DNA of 64,000 nt from Actinomadura macra NBRC 14102. GTDB taxonomy: Bacteria; Actinomycetota; Actinomycetes; Streptosporangiales; Streptosporangiaceae. Positions 16,056 through 23,832 of this stretch are shown here, in pieces (positions within the stretch are counted from its first letter, which is position 1; the number at the start of each line of letters is the position of its first letter). Location: NCBI RefSeq assembly GCF_001552215.1, contig NZ_BCQT01000025.1, positions 1 to 64,000 of the forward strand, given 5' to 3'. Under the pieces are notes generated by a model, which made no database searches, was not told where the DNA came from, and was given only the letters and a program-made list of their open reading frames with translations. Position numbers and translations under genes: made by a program.

Positions 16056-16965
16056 CACCGAGGCGACCGAGGCGGGCGCGATGGTCCGGGAGATCGTGCC
16101 CTCCCCCGTGCCCTCCCCGGCGGCACCGGGGGACGGCGAGCGGGCGGCGGTCGCGCGGATGCGCGCCGCCGGGCTGCGCCGGGTACTCGGCATCAACGGC
16201 GTGCGGGTCCTGCTCGTCGCGGCGTGGCTTGGCTCGTGGGAGCTCGCGGCCCGACATTGGATCGATCCGTTCTACTACTCGATGCCGTCCAAGATCTGGG
16301 AGCGGCTCGTCGACTGGTTCACCGACGGCACCTCGCAGGGCTCGATCTGGGAGCAGATCTCCTACACGCTGCAGGAGGCGGCGGCGGGCTTCGCGCTCGG
16401 TGCGGCCGGCGGCGTCGTGCTCGGCATCCTGCTCGGCCGCAGCCGTTTCCTGTCGGACGTGTGCGCGCCGTTCATCAAGGCGGTCAACGCGATCCCCCGC
16501 ATCATCCTGGCGTCGCTGTTCGTGATCTGGTTCGGCCTCGGCATGCAGTCCAAGATCGCGACCGCGTTCGTGCTGGTGTTCTTCGCGGTGTTCTTCAACG
16601 CCTTCCAGGGCGCCCGCGAGGTGGACCGGAACCTGGTCAACAACGCCCGGATCCTCGGCGCGGGACGGCTCCAGGTGCTCTGGACGATCGTGGTGCCGAG
16701 TGCCACCTCGTGGATCCTCGCGTCCCTGCACTCGGCGTTCGGCTTCGCCATCATCGGCGCGATCGTCGGCGAGTACAGCGGCGCCGACAAGGGTCTCGGG
16801 CTGCTCATCAACCACTCCCAGGGCACCTTCGACTCGGCCGGCATCTACGCCGGCATGATCATCATCACCGTGCTGGCCCTGCTCGCCGAGTGGCTGCTGA
16901 CCCTGCTGGAGGGCCGGCTGCTGCGCTGGCGTCCCCCGGCGTCCGGCCACGACGTCCAGATCTGA
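16045..16965 (+). CDS. NitT/TauT-type ABC importer permease
   Basis: The 306-residue protein has about six membrane spans in its C-terminal 250 residues. The cytoplasmic EAA-type loop is visible in 'NNARILGAGRLQVLWTIVVP'. 'FIKAVNAIPRIILASLFVIWFG' is typical of SsuC/TauC-like permeases. The N-terminal 45 residues are polar and variable. ATG at 16045 lies inside the end of the ATPase gene with GAGAGGGG upstream. It belongs to the operon ATPase-permease-lipoprotein (15231-18069). Confidence 0.93.
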   Translation: MRPDTEATEAGAMVREIVPSPVPSPAAPGDGERAAVARMRAAGLRRVLGINGVRVLLVAAWLGSWELAARHWIDPFYYSMPSKIWERLVDWFTDGTSQGSIWEQISYTLQEAAAGFALGAAGGVVLGILLGRSRFLSDVCAPFIKAVNAIPRIILASLFVIWFGLGMQSKIATAFVLVFFAVFFNAFQGAREVDRNLVNNARILGAGRLQVLWTIVVPSATSWILASLHSAFGFAIIGAIVGEYSGADKGLGLLINHSQGTFDSAGIYAGMIIITVLALLAEWLLTLLEGRLLRWRPPASGHDVQI

Positions 16966-16983
16966 CCGTCCCGGAGGAGAACC

Positions 16984-18069
16984 ATGCGCACCACCTCGCG
17001 CACCAGCGCCCGCACCGGCCGGCGCGCCGGCCGCACACGCGCCACCACCGCGGCGGGCCTCGCCGTCGCCGCCGCGTTGTCCCTGGCGTCCTGCCGCGAC
17101 TCCCGTGGCGGGGGCGCGGGCGACGCGTCCGGCGGCACCGTCAAGATCATGGTCGGGGGCATCGACAAGGTCATCTACCTGCCCGCCAAGCTCACCGAGC
17201 GGCTCGGCTACTTCAAGGAGCAGGGGCTCGACGTCCAACTCCTCACCGAGCCCGCCGGGGCACAGGCCGAGAACGTCCTGATCTCGGGGGACGTGCAGGG
17301 CGTCGTCGGGTTCTACGACCACACGATCGACCTGCAGACCAAGGGCAAGTGCGTGCAGAGCGTCGTGCAGATGGCCGACGTGCCCGGTGAGGCCGAGATG
17401 GTGTCGGCGTCCAAGGCGGGCCCGCTGTCCTCCCCGGCGGCGTTCAAGGGCAGGAAGCTCGGCGTGACCAGCCCCGGCTCGTCCACCGACTTCCTCACCC
17501 GGGCACTGGCCGTGCGCAACGGCGTGAAGACGTCCGACTACACCACGGTCAAGGCGGGCGCGGGAGCCACGTTCATCGCCACCCTGACCAACGGCGGTAT
17601 CGACGCGGGCATGACCACCGACCCGACCATCGCCAAGCTCGTCAGCACCGGGAAGGCCAAGGTCATGGTCGAGATGCGCACCGAGGCGGGCACGCGCAAG
17701 GCGCTCGGCGGGCTGTACCCCTCGAGTTCGCTCTACATGGACTGCTCGTACGTGGGGTCGCACACCGAGACGGTGCAGAAGCTCGCGAACGCGTTCGTCA
17801 AGACGCTGGGCTGGATCGACCAGCACACGCCGGCCGAGATCGCCGCGAAGATGCCGGCCGACTACGCGGGCGGCGATCCCAAGCTCTACGAGAAGGCCGT
17901 CGGCGACTCGATCAGCATGTTCAACGGCGACGGTGTCATGCCGCCGGAGGGCGCGAAGAACGTCCTGGAGGTGCTGGCGCAGTTCTCGCCGAACGTCCAG
18001 GGCAAGAAGGACACCGTCGACCTGTCCAAGACCTACACCACCCGGTTCGTCACGCAGGCCAAGCAGTAG
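16984..18069 (+). CDS. NitT/TauT-type substrate-binding lipoprotein
   Basis: The 361-residue protein begins with a basic, Arg-rich region, a hydrophobic stretch, and a lipobox LASC at residues 34-37, so it is anchored to the membrane outer face by Cys37. The rest is a two-lobed periplasmic-binding fold of the ThiY/SsuA/NMT1 group: GYFKEQGLDVQL, 'GVTSPGSSTDFL' and 'LTNGGIDAGMTTDP'. GGAGGAG precedes the ATG. It hands substrate to the permease encoded 18 bases upstream. The solute (nitrate, sulfonate, pyrimidine precursor, aromatic acid or other) cannot be deduced. Confidence 0.93.
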   Translation: MRTTSRTSARTGRRAGRTRATTAAGLAVAAALSLASCRDSRGGGAGDASGGTVKIMVGGIDKVIYLPAKLTERLGYFKEQGLDVQLLTEPAGAQAENVLISGDVQGVVGFYDHTIDLQTKGKCVQSVVQMADVPGEAEMVSASKAGPLSSPAAFKGRKLGVTSPGSSTDFLTRALAVRNGVKTSDYTTVKAGAGATFIATLTNGGIDAGMTTDPTIAKLVSTGKAKVMVEMRTEAGTRKALGGLYPSSSLYMDCSYVGSHTETVQKLANAFVKTLGWIDQHTPAEIAAKMPADYAGGDPKLYEKAVGDSISMFNGDGVMPPEGAKNVLEVLAQFSPNVQGKKDTVDLSKTYTTRFVTQAKQ

Positions 18070-18111
18070 CGGACGGGGTGGTGGGCGGACCGGTCCTGGC
18101 GGGCCGGTCCG

Positions 18112-18582
18112 TCACCGCTCGACGGCGGAGTAGTACTCCGCTTCGGCCGGGTCGTCGTCGTGGTCCGGACCCCAGCGGCGCGGCGCCCAGGCGGGCATCA
18201 GCAGGGCGAAGCCCATCATCCCGTAGACGCCGGAACCGAGCAGCATGCGCAGGCCGGAGTCCATGTCCCCCGCGGGCGGTACCTTGGCTGGCAGGTCCAG
18301 GACGCGGCCAGGGTCGACGAGGAAGTAGGCCGACGCCGCGAGCAGCGCGAGCGCGGGGACGAGCGAGACCATCGGCGACGCCCACCGCGCGACGATGACC
18401 ACGCCCATGACCAGTCCCACGGCGGCGAGCAGGGCGAAGGCCCCGTAGATGCGGGTGCGGTCGGTGATCTCCTGCCCGGTCCCGTCGAAGGACTGGCCCG
18501 CCTGCACGTAACCCCAGGCGGCGCCGTAGACGAGCGCGGGGGTCAGCAGGACACCGAGGACGAAGCCGAACGCGTGGCGCAC
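18112..18582 (-). CDS. Four-helix membrane protein, unrecognised
   Basis: The 156-residue protein has four hydrophobic segments (about 5-24, 47-68, 70-88 and 112-132). It ends in an acidic, Tyr-containing cytoplasmic tail (DDDPAEAEYYSAVER). The start is a GTG at 18582. Similar small four-helix proteins occur in Streptomyces-related genomes without known function. It converges on the ABC importer operon and is divergent from the large membrane protein at 18908. Confidence 0.7.
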   Translation of the reverse strand: MRHAFGFVLGVLLTPALVYGAAWGYVQAGQSFDGTGQEITDRTRIYGAFALLAAVGLVMGVVIVARWASPMVSLVPALALLAASAYFLVDPGRVLDLPAKVPPAGDMDSGLRMLLGSGVYGMMGFALLMPAWAPRRWGPDHDDDPAEAEYYSAVER

Positions 18583-18907
18583 CGCGCATCACATCCCATC
18601 GGACGCGCCCGCCCCCGGGCGCACCTGGTTCCCGTACCGGGCCGTCAGTATCGGCTCCATCAGAACATGTTGATCCGAAAAATCGCAGTAAATCGTGAAC
18701 ATGCGGTATCGGGGAGTGATCTTTGGGTACGGGCCCCGGGAGAGCATCGTCACTTTGCCGAGGTCCGTAAACTCCCCCGCCGCGCCGGACGTCGAACCTT
18801 TCAAGATCAATAAATATTCGGCGGCGCGCCTGTGTGAACATCCTCGGCCCTTTCGGCAGACATGAGAGGGAGAGGGCCGGGATCGCACACGCGCACACGG
18901 GGGACCA
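18583..18907. other. Divergent promoter region, relatively AT-rich
   Basis: I see no gene here. The stretch separates two divergent membrane-protein genes and contains unusually AT-rich patches for this genome, such as AAAAATCGCAGTAAATCG near 18676 and GATCAATAAATATTCG near 18807. It probably holds both promoters. Confidence 0.45.
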
Positions 18908-20965
18908 GTGATCGAGTTGATGGAACGGGCCATCGGCACATCCGACGGCGGCCGGACGAGAGCGCCGCGAACGGCGACACGGGTCGTGGACGGGATCACC
19001 GACGGCCTCGTGGTGCTGTTCGCTGTGTGGACCGTCATCTACCATCTCGGGCTCCTCCTGGAGCCGCCCACCTCGGCCCTGCTGGCGTTCTGGCCGGTTT
19101 CGGCCATCGCGGTCGCGCTGCTCTACGCGCGCCGGAGCCGCTGGTGGGCCGCCGGCCTCGGCTGGCACGAACCTCTCAGGCGGAGCAAAGGGGAACCGCC
19201 GCGCGCGCTGGCCATGGTCGCCATCGCGGCGGGCCTGGTGGCGGGGACGTGCGCGGGACTGCACCCGGTCGGCGCGCCCTGGTGGTGTGTCTGGGCGGCG
19301 GGACTCGTCAGTGTCGCCGCCTCCGGCGCCTGGCTGCTGCTCCGCCTCGGACGGGCGTCGGACCCGGACGACGCCGGTGACCGGGACGGGGCCGGCGCAG
19401 ACACCGGGGAAGGGCCCGACATCCGGTGGGGGACACCGCTCGCGCTCCTCACCGGCGTCGGCTTCGCGGTGGCCTCGCTGTTCCTCGTCAACACCGACGG
19501 GGACGACGCCTACTTCGTCTCCCGGTCGGTGGCCACGGCCGCGTCCGGCCGTATCCCGCTCAAGGACGTCATCTTCAGTGCCGGGACGACGGGCCCGATC
19601 GCCGGTGAGCCGCCCGTCTCGTCAATCGAGGTGCTGGTCGGGGCTTTGGCGCGGGTACTGCACGTCCCCGCGGCCTCGTTCCTGTGGTACGCGGTGCTGC
19701 CCGTGGTCACGTTCCTCGCGGTCTGGTCACTGTGGCGGCTGGTGCGGGCGTGGGCGCCGCGCAGGGCGGCGGCCTGCTTCGCCGTGGCGGCCATCTACCT
19801 GCTGTGGGCGGGCGAGGGACGGGCGTCGTTCGGTTCGTTCCACCTGCTGCGGATGTGGCAGGGCAAGGCCGTGTTGGTGTCGGCGCTGATCCCGCTCCTG
19901 TACGTCTACCTCACGCGGTGGGCCGAGCGGCGCAGGCGCGGGGACCTCGCGCTGCTGGCCGCCGCCGGTATCGCCGCGGTCGGCCTGACGTCGTCGGCGG
20001 CGTTCGTCTTCCCGCTGGCGGCCTGCGCCGCCGTCGTGCCGCTGCTGGCGGCCGGACGGTGGCGCACCGGCCTGGCGGCGTGCGCGACGATGGCCTACCC
20101 CATCGCCGCCGGGATGACGGTCATGCTGCTGCACTCCGACACCAGCGTGCGCGGCGCCGTCCACAACGGACCGGTCACGTATCAGTGGGTCCTGCTCCAG
20201 TCGACGCTGGGGGTGCTCGCGGGGTGCGCGCTGTGGCTCTCGCCCTGGACGGCCCGCCGCGGCGTCCCGGCGCTGATCGGCGTGGGCATCGCCGTGCTGG
20301 TGACGATCACCGTTCTGCCGGGCGTGCTGAGGGTGGCGGCGGACCTCTCGGGCGCCGGGCAGGTGCTCTGGCGGACGATGTGGATCGTCCCCGCGCCCGC
20401 CCTGATCGGGCTGTTCGCCGCCGTACCGGTCCCGGACGCCTGGCGGACGGCTCCCGCACGCCTCGCCGCCGCCGCGGTGCCCGCCGCCGCGCTCGCCGCC
20501 GCCCTGATCATCGGCGGCATGCCGGTGTGGTCGGCGTCGAGCGGCTCGTTCGTCGCCGATCGCCCTTCCTGGAAGTTGCCCGCCGACCAGGTCGGAACGG
20601 CGCGCGAGGTGGTGCGGGCCGCGAGGCCGGGCGGCGTGGTGCTGATGCCGACGTCCTTCATGCGAGCGGTTCCCATGCTGACGGCGGACGTGCACGCGGT
20701 GAACCCCAACCCGCACTACCTGGCGATGCTTCCGGCGCCGTCGCGGTTCATCGAGGACCGGCTGCTGCTGAGCACCGCCGTGCGCTCGCCCTACAGCCCC
20801 AAACCCGAACCGCGCCGTCTTCGCGAGGCACTGCGGCGTGTCGGTGTCGAGGTGGCCTGCACGTGGCCCCGCGACAGGCGCACCCAGAACCTGCTGGCCC
20901 GCGCGGGATACCGCGACCATCGCCGCATCGGGAAGCTTGTTTGCTCGTTCCCGTCCAGAAACTAA
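18908..20965 (+). CDS. Large polytopic membrane protein (DUF6077-like)
   Basis: The 685-residue protein has more than a dozen hydrophobic helices, an N-terminal cytoplasmic stretch, and soluble C-terminal residues from about 580. Sequence such as 'NTDGDDAYFVSRSVATAASG' and 'RMWQGKAVLVSALIPLLYVYLTRW' resembles actinobacterial DUF6077 proteins, which look like GT-C-type glycosyltransferase scaffolds. That role is unproven. The conserved Asp pair in 'DGDDAY' after the third or fourth helix would suit a GT-C acidic loop. GTG at 18908 is used; an ATG four codons later is possible. No obvious polysaccharide genes flank it. Confidence 0.7.
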   Translation: MIELMERAIGTSDGGRTRAPRTATRVVDGITDGLVVLFAVWTVIYHLGLLLEPPTSALLAFWPVSAIAVALLYARRSRWWAAGLGWHEPLRRSKGEPPRALAMVAIAAGLVAGTCAGLHPVGAPWWCVWAAGLVSVAASGAWLLLRLGRASDPDDAGDRDGAGADTGEGPDIRWGTPLALLTGVGFAVASLFLVNTDGDDAYFVSRSVATAASGRIPLKDVIFSAGTTGPIAGEPPVSSIEVLVGALARVLHVPAASFLWYAVLPVVTFLAVWSLWRLVRAWAPRRAAACFAVAAIYLLWAGEGRASFGSFHLLRMWQGKAVLVSALIPLLYVYLTRWAERRRRGDLALLAAAGIAAVGLTSSAAFVFPLAACAAVVPLLAAGRWRTGLAACATMAYPIAAGMTVMLLHSDTSVRGAVHNGPVTYQWVLLQSTLGVLAGCALWLSPWTARRGVPALIGVGIAVLVTITVLPGVLRVAADLSGAGQVLWRTMWIVPAPALIGLFAAVPVPDAWRTAPARLAAAAVPAAALAAALIIGGMPVWSASSGSFVADRPSWKLPADQVGTAREVVRAARPGGVVLMPTSFMRAVPMLTADVHAVNPNPHYLAMLPAPSRFIEDRLLLSTAVRSPYSPKPEPRRLREALRRVGVEVACTWPRDRRTQNLLARAGYRDHRRIGKLVCSFPSRN

Positions 20966-21031
20966 CCGTTTCGACCGCGTCTGTCCGGGCATCGGCGTTC
21001 CATTCGATCCGACGCACGTTGGAGGACAGAC

Positions 21032-21631
21032 ATGTCGACCGCCATCCTGGTCGTCATCGCCGTCGTCGTCATCGCCGCCCTCGTGGCCGCCGCGCTCCTC
21101 GCCCGGACCGCCGCGCGGACCCGGCGGCTCAGACGGCGCTTCGGCCCCGAGTACGACCGGGCCCTGGAGACCCACGGCGGCCGAGCCGCCGCCGAGCGGG
21201 AACTGGAGTCCCGCGAGGAGCGCCACCAAGGCCTCGAACTGCACGACCTCGACCCCCGGCAGCGCGAGCAGTACCGCGAGCAGTGGATCCGCGTCCAGGA
21301 GCGGTTCGTCGACGCCCCCGAGGCAGCCGTCGAACAGGCGGACGGGCTCGTCACCGTCGTGATGGGCGAGCGCGGCTACCCCACACGGGGTTTCGAGGAG
21401 AAGGTCGCCCACCTGTCGGTGGAGCACGGCCGGACCCTGGACCACTACCGGCGCGGGCACGACATCAGTGACCGCGCGAAGGGCAAGCAGGCGTCCACCG
21501 AAGATCTGCGACAGGCGATGGTGCACTACCGCGCCCTGTTCGAGGACCTCTTGTCCGTCCCCCCGCACGACCGGGCCGCCGAAGAGCCAGCCGCCGAGTC
21601 CGCGGCGGGCGAGCAGACCCCGAGGAGCTGA
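21032..21631 (+). CDS. Membrane-anchored protein with a domain repeated in the next gene
   Basis: The 199-residue protein has an N-terminal membrane helix (about 4-25), an Arg-rich stop-transfer stretch, a charged helical region, and a conserved block at 76-108 (QREQYREQWIRVQERFVDAP). A second block lies at 155-175 (STEDLRQAMVHYRALFEDLL), followed by an acidic tail. Both blocks reappear in the gene at 21636 with matching order. ATG at 21032 follows GGAGGA. The next gene starts five bases after this stop, so the two are surely cotranscribed. No function is known to me. Confidence 0.75.
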   Translation: MSTAILVVIAVVVIAALVAAALLARTAARTRRLRRRFGPEYDRALETHGGRAAAERELESREERHQGLELHDLDPRQREQYREQWIRVQERFVDAPEAAVEQADGLVTVVMGERGYPTRGFEEKVAHLSVEHGRTLDHYRRGHDISDRAKGKQASTEDLRQAMVHYRALFEDLLSVPPHDRAAEEPAAESAAGEQTPRS

Positions 21632-21635
21632 CCCG

Positions 21636-22274
21636 ATGGCAAGCGAGAGACCCGATACCGCGGCGCCCGCCGCCGGACCCTCCACCGGACCCGCCGCCAG
21701 GCAGGCCGCCGGCCGACGAAGCGGCGGCGTCCCGGCGCCGACCGCGGACGAGCGCGCCAAGGCCGCGGGGACGGCCGAGCCGGGCGCCGCCGGTGACACC
21801 CATGTCGCCGGTCCCCCACCGCCGGCCGGGGACGCGCCCGAGCCCGTCCCGGACACCGCCCCCGACCCGCTACCGACGGCGGGTGCCCGCCGCGGCGGAG
21901 CGCCGGCCCGCGGCAAGCCACCGGCCTCCGACGACCCCCCGTCTTCCGCGAGGCCACCCACGCACGGCGAGGCTCACACGCCGGGCGAGCGGCCTGGGCA
22001 GTTGCTGGATGCCGCCGAGGCCGACCGGTTCCGGGAGCGCTGGCACGTGGTCCAGGCCGGGTTCGTCGACGACCCGGCCGCGTCGGTCCGCGCGGCGGAC
22101 GAACTCGCCGCCGAGGCCGCCGAGGCCATCGGGCACGCGCTCACGGCACGGCGACGGGCGCTGTCGGCACGGCGGAAGGACGACGGCGGGAGGGACCGGT
22201 CCGACGACACCGAACGGCTGCGGCTGGCGCTCCGCGACTACCGGACCCTCCTCGACCGCATCGTCAGCTGTTGA
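21636..22274 (+). CDS. Pro/Ala-rich protein with C-terminal domain shared with the preceding gene
   Basis: This 212-residue protein has about 120 low-complexity Pro/Ala/Gly/Asp residues and then a domain whose two blocks, 'AEADRFRERWHVVQAGFVDD' at 128-147 and 'TERLRLALRDYRTLLDRIV' at 192-210, align with those of the preceding gene. The membrane anchor is missing here and is replaced by the disordered N-terminus. It looks like a duplicated gene whose products may pair. The 3' end overlaps the convergent hydrolase gene by 11 bases. Function unknown. Confidence 0.72.
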   Translation: MASERPDTAAPAAGPSTGPAARQAAGRRSGGVPAPTADERAKAAGTAEPGAAGDTHVAGPPPPAGDAPEPVPDTAPDPLPTAGARRGGAPARGKPPASDDPPSSARPPTHGEAHTPGERPGQLLDAAEADRFRERWHVVQAGFVDDPAASVRAADELAAEAAEAIGHALTARRRALSARRKDDGGRDRSDDTERLRLALRDYRTLLDRIVSC

Positions 22275-23694
22275 GGAACGTGTAGACGGCTTCGCGCCCC
22301 TGCGTGCCACGCTCGCGGTTCTGGATGGAATGGGCGGCGCCCTTCACCACCACGAGCGTGCCGCGCGGGGCGCGGCGGAGCTCCTCATAGGCCCATTCGA
22401 GGGGCGTGGACAGGTCACGGTCCCCGTTCAGCAGCAGGATGGGCACCGGCGGTAGTTGCGGTCTCCGGGGCTCGGCGGTGTGCCGGGACGCTGGCCAGGG
22501 GAGGCAGCTTTGGACGAAGCCGCCGCCCACCGCGGAGTCGGCCGTGAAAGGCCAGGTGGCACGGGTGGGCAGACGCTCGCGGGTTCGTTCCAGGATCGCC
22601 TTTCGGCCGGCGAGCGGCGCCTCGGAGGTGCCCCAGGGGAAGTGCCCGTCACCGCACAGGGTGGCGACGTGCAGGCCCTGGCTGTAGTCGGCGGGCCTGC
22701 CCCCTCCCGAGTCCAGCATCCCCAGAAGGCGGTCGAGCCGCGCCGGCTCCCCGTGCCGTGCCTCATGGAACGCTGAGACGACGTCTCCGGTCCCGGCGGG
22801 CAGGCCGCTGCCGGGGTTCGGATTCCGGTAGGTGGGGTCGACGAACTCGTAGGTGACGAGCATGTCCCAGATGCGCACGTGGTCCGCGCGACGCCGTGCC
22901 AGCCAGGCCAGGTCCTTCGCCGGGTCGAAGCCACAGGCGGGGGCCGCCCGGCACGCGTCCCGCAGGACACGCGCGGTCGCGCGCAGGCCGGTGAGGTAGA
23001 GCATGTCGTCCCGCTGCGGGTCCACGTGCGGGAGCACCGAGTCGAGGACGAGCCGGTTCACGTTGTGCGGGTAGAAGGCGGCGTATGTCGCGGCGGTCAT
23101 GGTGCCATAGGAGACACCGTCCAGGGTCATCTTGCGGACGCCGAGCGCGCGGCGCAGCAGATCGAGGTCACCGACGGTCTGGTCCGTCGTGTAGTAGTGG
23201 CGGCGGTCTCCGAGGATCCCGGCGCATTCCCGCACCGCCGCACGGGTCGGCGCCTCGATGTCGGTGCCGCCGACCTCGGCCTGGAGTCTCGGGCAGTCGA
23301 GCGCGCCGGCCTCACCGGTGCCCCGCTGGTCGATCGTGACGAAGCGATAGTTCCTGGTCAGTTCGGGCATCCGCCGCTGGGAGATGCCGCTGATGAACGG
23401 GACGCCGGGTTGTCCCGGGCCTCCGGTCAGGAACAGCAGCACACCTCTCGGCGCCGTGACGTTACCGCCCGTCGCCACCTGGAGCCTCAACGTGCCCTTG
23501 GACGGGTCCCTGTGATCGAGGGGCACGGTCAGGGTCGAACAGGTGAAGCCGGGCTGTCCGGCGCAGGGATGCGGGTCCTCCAGTCCTGGTCCGGGAGTGG
23601 CCGGGGGCGCGTGGGGTGCCGCGGCCGCCGTCGCCCCGCCGGACGCGGCGAGAGCGAGGGTGAGGGCGAGCACCGCAGGGAGACGCGATCGCAT
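22264..23694 (-). CDS. Secreted alpha/beta hydrolase, tripeptidyl-aminopeptidase-like
   Basis: The 476-residue protein has a signal peptide (MRSRLPAVLALTLALAASGG, cleavage near residue 25). The alpha/beta-hydrolase layout of the actinobacterial Tap/SlpD group follows: the oxyanion loop GGPGQPG from residue 91, RGTGEAGALDCP, the nucleophile Ser195 in GVSYGT, and the C-terminal 'LLLNGDRDLSTPLEWA' and 'KGAAHSIQ' segments supplying Asp and His. Several Cys pairs (residues 44/52, 134/157 and others) suggest disulfides outside the cell. It probably removes short peptides from protein N-termini. It is divergent from the aldehyde dehydrogenase gene. Confidence 0.9.
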   Translation of the reverse strand: MRSRLPAVLALTLALAASGGATAAAAPHAPPATPGPGLEDPHPCAGQPGFTCSTLTVPLDHRDPSKGTLRLQVATGGNVTAPRGVLLFLTGGPGQPGVPFISGISQRRMPELTRNYRFVTIDQRGTGEAGALDCPRLQAEVGGTDIEAPTRAAVRECAGILGDRRHYYTTDQTVGDLDLLRRALGVRKMTLDGVSYGTMTAATYAAFYPHNVNRLVLDSVLPHVDPQRDDMLYLTGLRATARVLRDACRAAPACGFDPAKDLAWLARRRADHVRIWDMLVTYEFVDPTYRNPNPGSGLPAGTGDVVSAFHEARHGEPARLDRLLGMLDSGGGRPADYSQGLHVATLCGDGHFPWGTSEAPLAGRKAILERTRERLPTRATWPFTADSAVGGGFVQSCLPWPASRHTAEPRRPQLPPVPILLLNGDRDLSTPLEWAYEELRRAPRGTLVVVKGAAHSIQNRERGTQGREAVYTFLNS

Positions 23695-23795
23695 ACGGAG
23701 ATCATCTCTCTGACGGGGCCGGGCACGGGCGTCCCTCGCCGGAAGCGGTCAGCGACCGGGCCGCTCGTCATGGCATGCGGCGAGGTGAATACTGA

Positions 23796-23808
23796 ACCGT
23801 CGTTCGGT
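23796..23808. promoter_or_regulatory. Candidate operator upstream of aldehyde dehydrogenase
   Basis: ACCGTCGTTCGGT is a 4-bp inverted repeat (ACCG, CGGT) with a five-base spacer, 25 bases before the GTG at 23833. The spacing resembles TetR-type operators. No regulator gene of that type is adjacent, so the factor would come from elsewhere. Confidence 0.3.
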
Positions 23809-23832
23809 ACGGCTCTGAGCGGAGGATCCACG

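Noticed and set aside
19727..21961. 744-codon minus-strand frame
   Set aside because: Antisense to the DUF6077-like gene and the tandem unknown pair; Gly/Arg/Pro-rich antisense composition.
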